Shown here: in pieces, positions 8,454 through 18,696 of the stretch | Layout: the number at the start of each line of letters is the position of its first letter | How positions within the stretch are numbered: position 1 is the first letter of the stretch | NCBI RefSeq assembly: GCF_010120595.1 | Contig: NZ_CP038020.1 | Location: 1,178,001 to 1,242,000 of the forward strand | Length of the DNA: 64,000 nucleotides | Direction: 5' to 3' | From: Streptococcus thermophilus | Lineage (GTDB): Bacteria > Bacillota > Bacilli > Lactobacillales > Streptococcaceae | Notes under the pieces: model-generated | What the model was told of the DNA's origin: nothing | Databases searched by the model: none | Seen by the model: only the letters and a program-made list of their open reading frames with translations | Made by a program: the position numbers and the translations under genes

Positions 8454-8533
8454 TGGTATAATATTAATAGCAATATCGAGGAGAATTAAATGGAACAAAA
8501 TTTATCATATTGGCAATTTTCACCAGAAAGTCA
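8454..8533 (+). pseudogene. 5' stub of a divergent gene cut by IS1191
   Basis: An extended -10 promoter (TATGG then TATAAT at 8457-8462), a GAGGAG ribosome-binding site and an ATG at 8490 start a frame reading MEQNLSYWQFSPESQ, which runs into the IS1191 end at 8534. Everything downstream of codon ~15 is missing. The regulatory signals are complete, so this was a real third cargo gene, divergent from the methyltransferase operon. Its family cannot be told from 15 residues. Confidence 0.6.
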
Positions 8534-9846
8534 GGTAGTGTAAAATAAGTTGTGTAAACACAAAAAGGAATAAATCCGTTATAGTAGAGTTGCAAAACAT
8601 TACTAGAAAGAGATTTATTCCTATGACTCAGTTTACCACAGAACTACTTAACTTCCTAGCCCAAAAGCAAGATATTGATGAATTTTTCCGTACTTCTCTT
8701 GAAACAGCTATGAATGATCTGCTTCAAGCAGAGTTATCAGCCTTTTTAGGGTATGAACCTTACGATAAATTAGGCTATAATTCCGGGAATAGTCGTAACG
8801 GAAGCTATGCACGGAAATTCGAAACCAAATATGGGACTGTTCAGTTGAGTATTCCTAGAGATCGTAATGGGAACTTTAGTCCAGCTTTGCTTCCCGCTTA
8901 TGGACGTCGATATGACCACTTGGAAGAGATGGTTATCAAACTCTATCAAACCGGTGTAACGACTCGAGAAATTAGTGATATCATCGAGCGAATGTATGGT
9001 CATCACTATAGTCCTGCCACAATTTCTAATATCTCAAAAGTAACTCAGGAGAATGTCGCTACTTTTCATGAGCGAAGCTTAGAAGCCAATTACTCTGTTT
9101 TATTTCTTGACGGAACCTATCTTCCCTTAAGACGTGGAACCGTTAGTAAAGAATGTATTCATATCGCACTTGGCATTACACCAGAAGGACAGAAGGCTGT
9201 TCTTGGATATGAAATCCCCCCAAATGAAAACAATGCTTCTTGGTCCACCCTGTTAGACAAGCTTCAAAACCAAGGAATCCAACAGGTTTCTCTTGTAGCG
9301 ACCGATGGCTTCAAGGGGCTTGAAGAGATTATCAATCAGGCTTACCCATTAGCTAAACAACAACGTTGCTTAATTCATATTAGTCGAAATCTAGCTAGTA
9401 AAGTGAAACGAGCAGATAGAGCGGTTATTCTGGAGCAATTTAAAACGATTTATCGTGCTGAAAATTTAGAAATGGCAGTGCAAATTTTAGAGAACTTTAT
9501 CGCCGAATGGAAACCAAAGTATAGGAAAGTCATGGAAAGTCTGGAGAATACGGATAATCTTTTAACTTTTTATCAGTTTCCCTACCAGATTTGGCATAGC
9601 ATTTATTCGACAAACCTCATTGAGTCTCTTAACAAAGAAATCAAACGTCAAACGAAAAAGAAGGTTCTTTTTCGTAACGAGGAGGCTCTGGAACGTTATT
9701 TAGTTTCCCTGTTTGAAGATTATAATTTCAAGCAAAATCAACGCATCCATAAAGGGTTTGGCCAATGTGCTGACACACTTGAAAGCTTATTTGATTAACA
9801 CTCCATAACTCTACTTGAGTGTTTACACAAAATTATTGACAGTATC
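8534..9846 (+). mobile_element. IS1191 (IS256 family)
   Basis: Imperfect terminal inverted repeats sharing TTGTGTAAACAC, with outer ends GGTAGTGT and GATACTGT, delimit 1313 bp, the size I recall for IS1191. The flanking octamers (GAAAGTCA and AAAAAACT) do not match, so the element lost one original neighbour. It joins the gene stub at 8533 to an internal point of ISL3 copy 2, as expected from an adjacent deletion. Confidence 0.85.
8623..9798 (+). CDS. IS1191 transposase (IS256/Mutator family)
   Basis: 391 residues, intact. The ATG at 8623 follows a weak AAGAGA; an in-frame TTG 33 bp upstream is less likely. The DDE residues sit in LFLDGTYLPL, VATDGFKG and the late NLIESLNKEIKRQTKKK, the typical Mutator signature; RNGSYARKFETKYGTV and SISRDR-like N-terminal segments fit the family. 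It catalyses cut-out/circularisation and insertion of the element. It is the only apparently intact transposase in the window. Confidence 0.93.
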   Translation: MTQFTTELLNFLAQKQDIDEFFRTSLETAMNDLLQAELSAFLGYEPYDKLGYNSGNSRNGSYARKFETKYGTVQLSIPRDRNGNFSPALLPAYGRRYDHLEEMVIKLYQTGVTTREISDIIERMYGHHYSPATISNISKVTQENVATFHERSLEANYSVLFLDGTYLPLRRGTVSKECIHIALGITPEGQKAVLGYEIPPNENNASWSTLLDKLQNQGIQQVSLVATDGFKGLEEIINQAYPLAKQQRCLIHISRNLASKVKRADRAVILEQFKTIYRAENLEMAVQILENFIAEWKPKYRKVMESLENTDNLLTFYQFPYQIWHSIYSTNLIESLNKEIKRQTKKKVLFRNEEALERYLVSLFEDYNFKQNQRIHKGFGQCADTLESLFD

Positions 9847-9850
9847 AAAA

Positions 9851-10611
9851 AACTCATAACCATCCTTGATAATCGCCGCCAAACTACTATACGAAACTAC
9901 TTTTTGAAGTATCCATTGAAAGTCCGACAACAGGTACAGTTTATCACGATGGATATGTCTGGAGCTTATATTCCACTGGCTCGCAAGCTCTTTCCAAACG
10001 CAAAAATCGTTCTTGATCGTTTCCACATCATCCAGCACCTTGGACGTGCCTTTTTAAAGACAAGAATTGCAATTATGAACCAGTTCGATAAGAAGTCACT
10101 ACCCTATCGAGCCCTGAAAAATCACTGGCGACTCTTCCAAAAGGACAGCCGTAAACTATCTCTCAACTCTTTTTATTCAAAGACTTTCCGTCAAACTTTA
10201 GCACCACATGAAGTTGTTGCGAAGACACTAGTCTTTTCAAAAGAGCTTACTGACTACTATACACTTTATCAGCTTTTGCTTTTTCACTTTCAGGAGAAGA
10301 GAGTAGATGAGTTCTTTGAACTGATAGAGGAAAATAGGAGCAAGGTCAATCATTATTTTCAAACTGTCTTTAGGACTTTTCTTAGACACAAGCAATACAT
10401 CAAAAACGCACTAGAAACGGACTATTCAAACGCGAAACTTGAAGCGACTAATAAGTTGATCAAAGACATCAAACGTTTGGGCTTCGGTTTTAGAAACTTT
10501 ATCAACTTTAAGAAGCGTGTCTTCACCACACTGAACATACATAAAAAAAGGACCTATCCGGTCCTCTCTAGATGTTAGCTTTTCGTCACCCACTACAGTT
10601 GACAAAGAGCC
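9851..10611 (+). mobile_element. ISL3-family element copy 2, 3' fragment
   Basis: 761 bp nearly identical to 5797-6557 of copy 1, beginning abruptly at AACTCATAACC and ending with the intact right inverted repeat at 10611. It contains the last ~240 transposase codons (to 10578) with a few substitutions (for example Lys to Glu in RVDEFFEL). The left half was removed together with the IS1191-adjacent deletion. The octamer just outside the right end (10612-10619) matches the one left of copy 1. Confidence 0.85.
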
Positions 10612-10613
10612 TA

Positions 10614-12152
<1,539 letters not shown>

Positions 12153-12232
12153 CTAAAGATAGGACAAATGACTAAATGTCAGATAAATAAAGGGGCTAGT
12201 TAAGATTAGTATGAAATTAAGGAGAATACACA

Positions 12233-13511
12233 ATGAAAAAGAAAAATTATGTTGGTAAAGCCGAGATGCTTGGCGCTTTACTAGCGCCTATTGGGCTACC
12301 TACGATATCTGTGTTAGCAGATAGCTTTTATCAAAATCAAACAAGTGCTCACGCTACAGATATTACAAACTAGATTACCAGCACACCACAATAAATTACA
12401 AATAATTTGACAACTCAGAACATCAATCCACAACAGTTAGATGGTCAACAATATGTGATTCAATGGGGAGATACCTTGTGGGGAATCTCTTAAGCGACGG
12501 GAATCTCTATTGAAAAATTAGCCTACGATAACAATATTCAGAATATTGATCTTATCTTTGCTGATGATGTCCTTATTTTAAAACGTGATGGTGATGTACC
12601 AGCAGGTTATCATGTTACTGATAATGGTCACCGTTGTGTACATTCTAAGATTGTTATCAACAACTATTATGGCGATAATAACCGAGTGATTATCAATAAT
12701 ACTACTTTTGTATCTGATGACCACTCTAAGAATACAATGATTTACGGCTCCAGATAATTCTGATCACAGCATTTCATTCTCCAATAACAACAACAATAAT
12801 AACGATAAGGATAAAGATTCTAAAGAAAGTAAGGAGGAATCTTCTTCATCATCAGAATCTAAAGACGCTTCATCAAGTTCAACAAGTTCTTCTTCATCTT
12901 CTGCATCAAGTTCAACAGCAAGCAGCAGTGAAAGTAAAGCAAGTACAGATACTTCTAAAGAAAATGAATTGACTGAGGATGCTTTCCAAGACAAGGTTCA
13001 GGAAGAAGTTTCAAATATTTATCAACAAAAACGCTCAGGTAGACCTGAATGGAAATTCTTCTCACATGTAGATGATAAGAATAGTCTGAATGCTGACGCT
13101 AAGAAGGACAATGAAAGAACAGCGCTTTACCGTCAAGGTGAAACTGCTAAATATGAAGATATTGCTAATGGTCCTAAAGATGGTGCCAGAACTGAAGCCA
13201 ATGCCAAAGCACTCGCTAAAAAGATTTACGACACCCTTAACAATGGGGGTAAAATGTCAGAGCTTGTCAAGGCAAAATATGCCCAAATTAAGGTAACTTA
13301 CAAGGGTGATAAGTGGGCCTTCAACGTTGATGTCTATAAAGAAAAAGAAAGTTCATCATCAAGCACTAAAACATCATCTGAATCAAAAGCTTCATCAAGT
13401 GATGATTCTCAAACAGAAACACGCATGAGTTCAAGTTCATCATCAAGTTCTTCAAGTCATACTGAAACAGACTCAGAGGCAAATTCCTCTGACCTAACTG
13501 GTGACGAATAG
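12233..13511 (+). pseudogene. LysM-domain, serine-rich surface protein, multiply broken
   Basis: From ATG 12233 (AAGGAG upstream) the frame starts with a signal peptide-like MKKKNYVGKAEMLGALLAP, hits TAG 12371, TAA 12392 and TAA 12491, and passes a LysM repeat (YVIQWGDTLWGIS and ADDVLIL). A frameshift near 12745 leads into an Asn- and Ser-rich linker and a C-terminal domain (DAFQDKVQEEVSNIYQQK to 13511) with another Ser-rich tail. The intact ancestor would be a ~425-residue secreted, peptidoglycan-binding protein. Three stops plus a frameshift make it dead, although the 3' 180 codons remain open from an internal ATG or TTG. Confidence 0.8.
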
Positions 13512-13524
13512 AGAGAGGCCAATC

Positions 13525-14004
13525 ATGTCAAAGAGAAATATCATTATTAGTGTTGTACTTGCTTGCCTCTTGGTTACGGGAGCTGGTCTCAGTGTCTTCT
13601 ATTAATGGGGGTCACACCATTTGGATAGTGTTGTACCTGGTAAGGTTTACCAATATTCAAGTTTTTTAAATGGTGAGGTCAACAATCGTGTCATGTATGT
13701 AGCCTTCCAAGAGGGTGGTAACAAGGAACTAGTGAGTCAGGACCGTACGACAGTGGTTAATGCCGCTAAGAGCCAGACTGATTTTGACAAAGCTTATAGT
13801 GACCAAACAGCTAAATGGGAATATAATGTGACAAAAACAACTTTGACTCTCGGTAAAAAAGAGGATGATCAATTGTCACAATGGCAGTATAACAAGGTCT
13901 TTGCTTATGGCGACCATTTCACATCAAAAGATTTCTATTACCAGATTGCCAAAGGTGGTCAGGGTGAAGTGAAACAGAAAATGACTTTTAAAGAAATTAA
14001 ATAA
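13525..14004 (+). pseudogene. Small secreted/anchored protein with in-frame stop
   Basis: Starts 14 bp after the LysM gene with GAGAGG upstream. Residues 1-26 form a signal or membrane anchor (IIISVVLACLLVTGAGLSVF) that ends at TAA 13603-13605. The same frame continues for 133 codons (VPGKVYQYSSFLNGEV, DQLSQWQYNKVFAYGDHF) to 14004. One nonsense codon thus separates the signal from the mature domain. The family is not recognised; it was probably co-transcribed with, and related in location to, the cell-wall LysM protein. Confidence 0.75.
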
Positions 14005-14030
14005 TCATCTGATGATAAAAAGATCCCTAA

Positions 14031-14091
14031 GGTTTGGAATGTCATGTTTCAAACCTTTTTTCTAAATGTCATGTTTCAAACCTTTTTTCTA
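14031..14091 (+). terminator. Terminator with a 27-bp tandem duplication of its 3' half
   Basis: GGTTTG and CAAACC form a stem with a run of T. The 27 bases beginning AATGTCATGTTTCAAACC (14038-14064) are repeated exactly at 14065-14091, giving two right arms with T-tracts for one left arm. Confidence 0.75.
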
Positions 14092-14354
14092 TCTGAAATA
14101 CTGGAAGTCACGAATAATATTTTCCCAATTTTGGTCAAAAATTGAAATAAGAGGGCAAAAACGGTATAATAAAAATGTTTGGGCAATTTCATGCTGATCA
14201 AAAAACAGATATGCATGACTGCTTATAGACAGTTGACTTAAAGCAACTTTTGCAAGACTTAGGCTTAGGGGCTGACTGCTTCATCAGTTTAGTTATCGGA
14301 CATTCTAGTTTGCTAAGTCTATGGCAAGAGAACGACATAAGAGAGAACGGACAA

Positions 14355-15257
14355 ATGATTACTTCTATTGTTTTTGACGTTGACGATACTATTTACGACC
14401 AACAGGCACCTTATCGTATTGCCATGGAAAAATGTTTCCCTGACTTTGATATGACCCATATGAATCAGGCTTATATTCGTTTCCGCCACTATTCTGACAT
14501 CGGTTTTCCACGTGTAATGACCGGTGAGTGGACAACCGAATATTTCCGTTTTTGGCGCTGTAAAGAGACACTTTTGGAGTTTGGTTACCATGAAATCGAT
14601 GAAGAAATGGGGAACCATTTCCAAGAGGTTTATGAGCATGAGTTGGAAAACATTACTATGCTTGATGAAATGCGCATGACCCTTGATTTCCTCAAAGAAA
14701 AAAATGTTCGTATGGGAATTATTACTAATGGACCAACAGAGCATCAGCTTAAGAAAGTCAAGAAGTTAGGATTATACGATTACGTGGATCCCAAACGTGT
14801 CATCGTCAGTCAGGCGACAGGATTCCAAAAGCCTGAAAAGGAAATCTTCAATCTTGCTGCTGAACAATTTGATATGAATCCATCGACGACTCTCTACGTC
14901 GGAGATTCATACGACAATGACGTTATGGGTGCCTTTAACAGTGGCTGGCATTCTATGTGGTTTAACCACCGTGGACGTAGCCTTAAACCAGGTACGAAAC
15001 CAGTCTTTGACTTGGAAATCGATAGTTTCGAGCAACTCTTTGGAGCTGTGAAAGCCTTTTTCGACCTTCCAAATAACAAATTTATCTTTGATATTAACGA
15101 TAAAGAAAATCCAGTTCTTCAACTGGGTATTAACAATGGTCTTATGATGGCAGCTGAACGTCTTCTTGAGAGCAATATGAGTATTGATAAGGTGGTTATT
15201 CTCCTTCGTTTGGATGCTAACCAGGAAAAAATTCTTCGTATGAAGTATGGAAAATAA
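14355..15257 (+). CDS. HAD-superfamily hydrolase (phosphatase)
   Basis: 300 residues from ATG 14355. HAD motif I is VFDVDDTIYD (residues 6-15), motif II ITNGPT, motif III around KRVIVSQATGFQKP and motif IV YVGDSYDNDVMG. The cap insertion between motifs I and II is typical of YjjG/pyrimidine 5'-nucleotidase-like members; a ~65-residue C-terminal extension follows the HAD core. The substrate is unknown. The same frame is open upstream to about 14225 without a good start, so a longer protein is possible but less likely. Its leader carries TATAAT at 14165-14170. A terminator follows closely. Confidence 0.85.
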   Translation: MITSIVFDVDDTIYDQQAPYRIAMEKCFPDFDMTHMNQAYIRFRHYSDIGFPRVMTGEWTTEYFRFWRCKETLLEFGYHEIDEEMGNHFQEVYEHELENITMLDEMRMTLDFLKEKNVRMGIITNGPTEHQLKKVKKLGLYDYVDPKRVIVSQATGFQKPEKEIFNLAAEQFDMNPSTTLYVGDSYDNDVMGAFNSGWHSMWFNHRGRSLKPGTKPVFDLEIDSFEQLFGAVKAFFDLPNNKFIFDINDKENPVLQLGINNGLMMAAERLLESNMSIDKVVILLRLDANQEKILRMKYGK

Positions 15258-15285
15258 AAAAACGGCCTAACGAGACCGTTTTATT
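15258..15285 (+). terminator. Terminator of the HAD gene
   Basis: AAACGG and CCGTTT stem with a 10-base loop and TTATT tail. Confidence 0.75.
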
Positions 15286-15314
15286 GTCTAGAATGTGATA
15301 AAGGGGGAAGTGAA

Positions 15315-15605
15315 ATGGTGGGAACAGATAACTTAAAATATGATATTGAAGCACTAAGTACTGAGCGTGATGCTTTTAGAAAATAGGTAGAAGAGCTCAA
15401 CGATAAATGTGGTGATCTCTTTGTGGGTGTTAGAGATGCGGAGCAGATGAAGTGTGTTGCCTGAGATTCCTATTATGCCTTGGCGGATCATCTTAATGCT
15501 GAAGAAAAGCAAAGAGGGTTTTCTGATAACTATTGGGAACATGTTCATAGAATTGTCAAAGATGAACCGAGTCGGAAACAATTACCAAGTAGCCCTAAAA
15601 AGTAA
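15315..15605 (+). pseudogene. Hypothetical ~96-codon gene with two in-frame stops
   Basis: ATG 15315 follows GGGGGAAG. The frame reads LKYDIEALSTERDAFRK, TAG (15384-15386), VEELNDKCGDLFVGVRDAEQ, a TGA, then SYYALADHLNAEEKQRG and a double natural stop at 15603-15605. Frame is preserved throughout, so two point mutations explain the damage. The composition is soluble and acidic with a possible coiled-coil start. No family was recognised. Confidence 0.65.
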
Positions 15606-15629
15606 TAGTTTTATGGTTTTTTTCATGCA

Positions 15630-15661
15630 AAAAAAGCGATCCTGTTAAGGACCGCTTATTT
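15630..15661. terminator. Bidirectional terminator
   Basis: AAGCG-TCC / GGA-CGCTT hairpin with A-run and T-run on opposite sides, between converging genes. Confidence 0.7.
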
Positions 15662-15680
15662 CACGATATAAGATGATGAC

Positions 15681-16319
15681 TTAGCTAATTTTGTTGACTT
15701 GAGTCCTATAGGATGTGTCATTCCAAGATTTGAGAGTGAAGTGCTCACAATCATCTGTCTCGAGAATTGTGACAGATGCATTGTCAAGACCACCGGCTTT
15801 ACGAAGAAGACCAGGTTCAAAGCCAAGTAGACTACGAATAGAAGCTGTTAGATTAGCTCCATGTCCGACGAGGAGGACGTTCTTCATACTACTATCTTTC
15901 AGTGTTCGGACTAAGTCAGCTACACGTTTGATTGTGTGATAGACGGACTCCGCTTGAAAGTTGTTGGCACGGAAGTTGGCCAGGTTATGACGAAAGGCAT
16001 CCATTTCTTTGGGATAAATCGCTTGAATGATAGAAAATTTTTGTCCCTCTAGTTTCCCCAATTGCCACTCACGCAGATCCTTGGTATAGGTAATTTTAGC
16101 TTTAGTTTTTTGAGACTCCATGATGAGTTCAGTTGTTTTTTTAGCGCGTGGTAAGTCACTTGATAAGACCAAGTCGAAATGAGTATCACTGAGGTAATGG
16201 CCAAGCTCACTGACTTGCTCAATAGATTCTTTAAGAAGGGGGGAGTCTCCCTTGGAACCTTGGAGGCGTCCTTCCAAATTCCATTGAGTTTTACCGTGGC
16301 GTACAAAATATAGTCTCAT
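15681..16319 (-). CDS. Histidine phosphatase family protein (phosphoglycerate mutase-like)
   Basis: 212 residues. The catalytic RHG is at residues 7-9 (YFVRHGKTQWNLEGRLQG) and the second catalytic histidine lies in VLLVGHGANLT. These residues form the phosphohistidine pocket shared by cofactor-dependent mutases and many small phosphatases; the length and lack of mutase-specific sequence favour a phosphatase of unknown substrate. It begins 2 bp after the stop of the ybaK-type gene upstream and is co-transcribed with it. Confidence 0.87.
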   Translation of the reverse strand: MRLYFVRHGKTQWNLEGRLQGSKGDSPLLKESIEQVSELGHYLSDTHFDLVLSSDLPRAKKTTELIMESQKTKAKITYTKDLREWQLGKLEGQKFSIIQAIYPKEMDAFRHNLANFRANNFQAESVYHTIKRVADLVRTLKDSSMKNVLLVGHGANLTASIRSLLGFEPGLLRKAGGLDNASVTILETDDCEHFTLKSWNDTSYRTQVNKIS

Positions 16320-16321
16320 GA

Positions 16322-16795
16322 TTACTCCTTAATATCAGCAAACTCGGCATTAACGAAATCAGCAAGTTCTTGACTGTTGATGCGGATAGAACGCCCAATC
16401 TCTCCAGCTGAGACAATAAGAAAACCTGCTTCTTGGGCAGACTGATCGATATAAATGGGAAAATTGTGTTTTTGACGAATTCCCACAGGATTGTTAGCCC
16501 CGTGTACATAGCCAGTTGTTTTTTGGAGATCCTTTTGTGGAATCATTTGAACTTTCTTGTTGCCTGAAATTTTAGCTAATTTCTTTTCGGATAGATGCTC
16601 AGTGATAGGGATAATACCAATGACTGGTCCTGTCTTATCCCCTTTAAGGGCCAGGGTTTTATAGATGCTCTCACGCGCCACATCCTCTGGAAGCTCTCCT
16701 TCTAAACCGTTGAAGGATAAGCTATCATGGTCTATTTTAGCCTTATCAAGAATTTGGTCGACCAAAGTTTTCTTGACTTTGCTTTTTTTAGCCAT
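16322..16795 (-). CDS. ybaK: YbaK/EbsC-type aminoacyl-tRNA deacylase
   Basis: 157 residues with the YbaK/ProX fold: conserved VARESIYKTLALKG (N-terminal), the GYVHGANNPVGIRQ loop and the C-terminal AGEIGRSIRINSQELADF. YbaK proteins hydrolyse Cys-tRNA(Pro) and so correct prolyl-tRNA synthetase errors; in enterococci the family is called EbsC. A GGAGAT-type ribosome-binding site precedes the start. First gene of a two-gene unit with the histidine phosphatase (2-bp gap). Confidence 0.9.
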   Translation of the reverse strand: MAKKSKVKKTLVDQILDKAKIDHDSLSFNGLEGELPEDVARESIYKTLALKGDKTGPVIGIIPITEHLSEKKLAKISGNKKVQMIPQKDLQKTTGYVHGANNPVGIRQKHNFPIYIDQSAQEAGFLIVSAGEIGRSIRINSQELADFVNAEFADIKE

Positions 16796-16881
16796 TACGT
16801 TATCTCCTTTTCAAAGTTGTACATTTCTACTTTCCATTATAACACATTTGTCCAAACACGCCTAAGTCAATTTGGGCAAGA

Positions 16882-16912
16882 AGAAAACCAGTGTCTGAAA
16901 CACTGGTTTTTA
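16882..16912 (-). terminator. Terminator of the GH25 lysozyme gene
   Basis: AAACCAGTGT / ACACTGGTTT perfect 10-bp stem, with a T-rich tail on the minus strand immediately past the stop. Confidence 0.85.
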
Positions 16913-17857
16913 CTCACTAGTAGACGACTTTGAGGAACGAGATGAGCTGGTTACAGTTGCTGAGCTAGTTGAACTGGTCGAAGTAGTTTTCTTATTTTTA
17001 GTTGATTTCTTCTTAATCTTTCCAAAGAGTTTTTCAAAGGTTTTACGCTTGTTTTTCTCAGGGTTGATTTGATTAAGATCTAGGGTATTGTCGAAACCAG
17101 GAAGGCTTCCTTGTGACGTATACTGGTGAAGGTCATAGCCGATTTCAGTATTTGGCAAAGCCTCATAGTAGCCCGAGTCGGTACCATAGGCTGGAATCCA
17201 AACGGCATCGAAGTTTTTGGTTGAAACTTCTTGCTCAAGCATGAAATAGGCACCAATATAGAGGCCAATCTTCTCAGCTCCTAGACGTTTGAGTTCAGCA
17301 CGAAAGGCTTGGACACCTTCCTCCATGTTAGACATGGTTTCCTCTTCAACGTCAATCCAGTAATAGGTAGGTTTGTATGGAGAAGCATTATTGTAGAAAA
17401 TACGAGCTTCTTCCTTCATCTCTTTGACAGAAGTACCTTGGGCGTAGGAATAGACGGCAACTGGAACGTCACGTTTTTTGAATTCTTTGATATGTGTTTT
17501 AAAAGATTTGTCAACTCCATTTGAGCTGGCGGCATTACTATCCTTACTAATCTGTGAACCACCGAAGACGCGGATGATAGCACCAGAAATATAATTTGAC
17601 AAGACATCGTAGTCGATATCCTGAGGAAGTTGCCAACCCGAAAGGTCGATAATGGGATTGAGTATCAGCTCCTCATCGGAACTGTCAGATGTACTACTGG
17701 TTGTTGTTTTTGGTGTAGTAGCAGAAGGAATAGCTGATTTCACTTTCTCGAGATGCGCCTGCTGTTTAGACGTATTGTGAATGTTTGCAATAACTAATGC
17801 TAATCCTAAAAGAGCTAGAACCACGTAAACAACGATCGGTTTAATTCTTCTTCTCAT
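16910..17857 (-). CDS. GH25-family lysozyme (muramidase), membrane-anchored
   Basis: 315 residues from ATG 17855-17857, preceded by GGGAAGGG; the longer frame upstream is unlikely. An N-terminal basic stretch and one transmembrane segment (VVYVVLALLGLALVIA, residues 9-24), a Ser/Thr-rich linker (~45-60), then a GH25 catalytic domain with IIDLSGWQ (D71), YYWIDVEEE (D169, E171), GLYIGAYF and DLHQYTSQG. A Lys-rich then Ser/Thr-rich tail follows. It should cleave the glycan strands of peptidoglycan at the outer face of the membrane. It is monocistronic. Confidence 0.88.
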   Translation of the reverse strand: MRRRIKPIVVYVVLALLGLALVIANIHNTSKQQAHLEKVKSAIPSATTPKTTTSSTSDSSDEELILNPIIDLSGWQLPQDIDYDVLSNYISGAIIRVFGGSQISKDSNAASSNGVDKSFKTHIKEFKKRDVPVAVYSYAQGTSVKEMKEEARIFYNNASPYKPTYYWIDVEEETMSNMEEGVQAFRAELKRLGAEKIGLYIGAYFMLEQEVSTKNFDAVWIPAYGTDSGYYEALPNTEIGYDLHQYTSQGSLPGFDNTLDLNQINPEKNKRKTFEKLFGKIKKKSTKNKKTTSTSSTSSATVTSSSRSSKSSTSE

Positions 17858-18048
17858 CCCTTCCCATTCTACATTAAATAGCGTAAAAATGCAAAACACT
17901 CGGCATATAAATTATGTGAGATATATTACAGTGACTTATTTTTTTAAAGTTTAGTGATACTAGCTCAAACTGATTTAATGAGGGTATTATTAGGGGATTA
18001 GTTGTGAATTAAGTGAATATTTCATTTATTTAAGAAAGATTTTTAGCC

Positions 18049-18438
18049 TTATTTATCAGATTTTTCCTTAAAACTAGCACCACTAGTGGCATCAGACCAA
18101 GCTACTAGTGCTTGAGCAGAACTATCCAGATAGGTCTTGAGAGGTTGTTTTAAATCATAAATGGTTTCCCAAAATCCAAGGACATTTCCTTCTTTATCGA
18201 GAGCAGCCTGATAGGTCTGGATTAGGATTTGATCAAAACTGTCTGTGGGAATTTGATAACTCATTTCTTTGTTAGGAGAAGCCAAAATCTCAGATAGAAT
18301 CCAATCGGGCAAATTTTCAGACTCACGGGGAAAGAAGCTACCGTCAGCCCCACCATTGTCATAGAGAAGGGTTCCTGTAGCATCATAGGCTGCTAGTTTA
18401 TAGGGCAAATGGTTCAGTAATGTTTTTAAAACGTTCAT
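18049..18438 (-). CDS. PAS-like hypothetical protein
   Basis: 129 residues, soluble. The sequence LPYKLAAYDATGTLLYDNGG followed by ALDKEGNVLGFWETIYDL has the strand pattern and glycine/acidic turn of a PAS sensor domain, and nothing else is attached. It lacks an obvious output domain. This fold assignment is by eye; streptococcal homologues are usually annotated as hypothetical. It stands alone, about 190 bp downstream (on the minus strand) of nothing obvious and upstream of an empty interval 17858-18048. Confidence 0.6.
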   Translation of the reverse strand: MNVLKTLLNHLPYKLAAYDATGTLLYDNGGADGSFFPRESENLPDWILSEILASPNKEMSYQIPTDSFDQILIQTYQAALDKEGNVLGFWETIYDLKQPLKTYLDSSAQALVAWSDATSGASFKEKSDK

Positions 18439-18588
18439 ATTTTCATGATAACTTCTTTCATGCGAAATAGCAATACATTGGATTGAGAAGAATACAATCG
18501 TAGGATAGTATCAGTTTGTCTAAGGATAATAGTAGCCCTGAAATCAATATAAGGCTATAATAAGGACAAAATATTTGAGGTAATATCA

Positions 18589-18658
18589 TGTCAAAACTTA
18601 TTTTTTTGATGTTGATGGCCTCTATAAGGCTTTTGATAGATTAGGATTATTGAAATAG
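18589..18658 (+). pseudogene. Remnant of a HAD-type hydrolase gene
   Basis: ATG 18589 with GAGG upstream starts SKLIF; after a one-base slip the sequence reads FDVDGLYKAFDRLGLLK and a TAG at 18656-18658. The FDVDG signature is HAD motif I, and the C-terminal fragment looks like the end of such a protein, so most of the gene has been deleted internally. Confidence 0.5.
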
Positions 18659-18659
18659 A

Positions 18660-18696
18660 AAAACTGAGTTCCTTTTGGAGCTCAGTTTTTATTTTA
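18660..18696. terminator. Bidirectional terminator
   Basis: AAAACTGAG / CTCAGTTTT stem with 12-base loop and T-run, between the HAD remnant and the converging membrane-protein gene. Confidence 0.8.

Noticed and set aside
12764..12994. Minus-strand frame coding a Leu/Glu/Ser-rich protein
   Set aside because: It is the complement of the Ser-rich linker of the LysM pseudogene; low complexity keeps the opposite frame open.
14175..14355. ATG 14175 as the true start of the HAD gene
   Set aside because: A TAG follows after 17 codons and the ATG lies only 5 bp from the -10 box.
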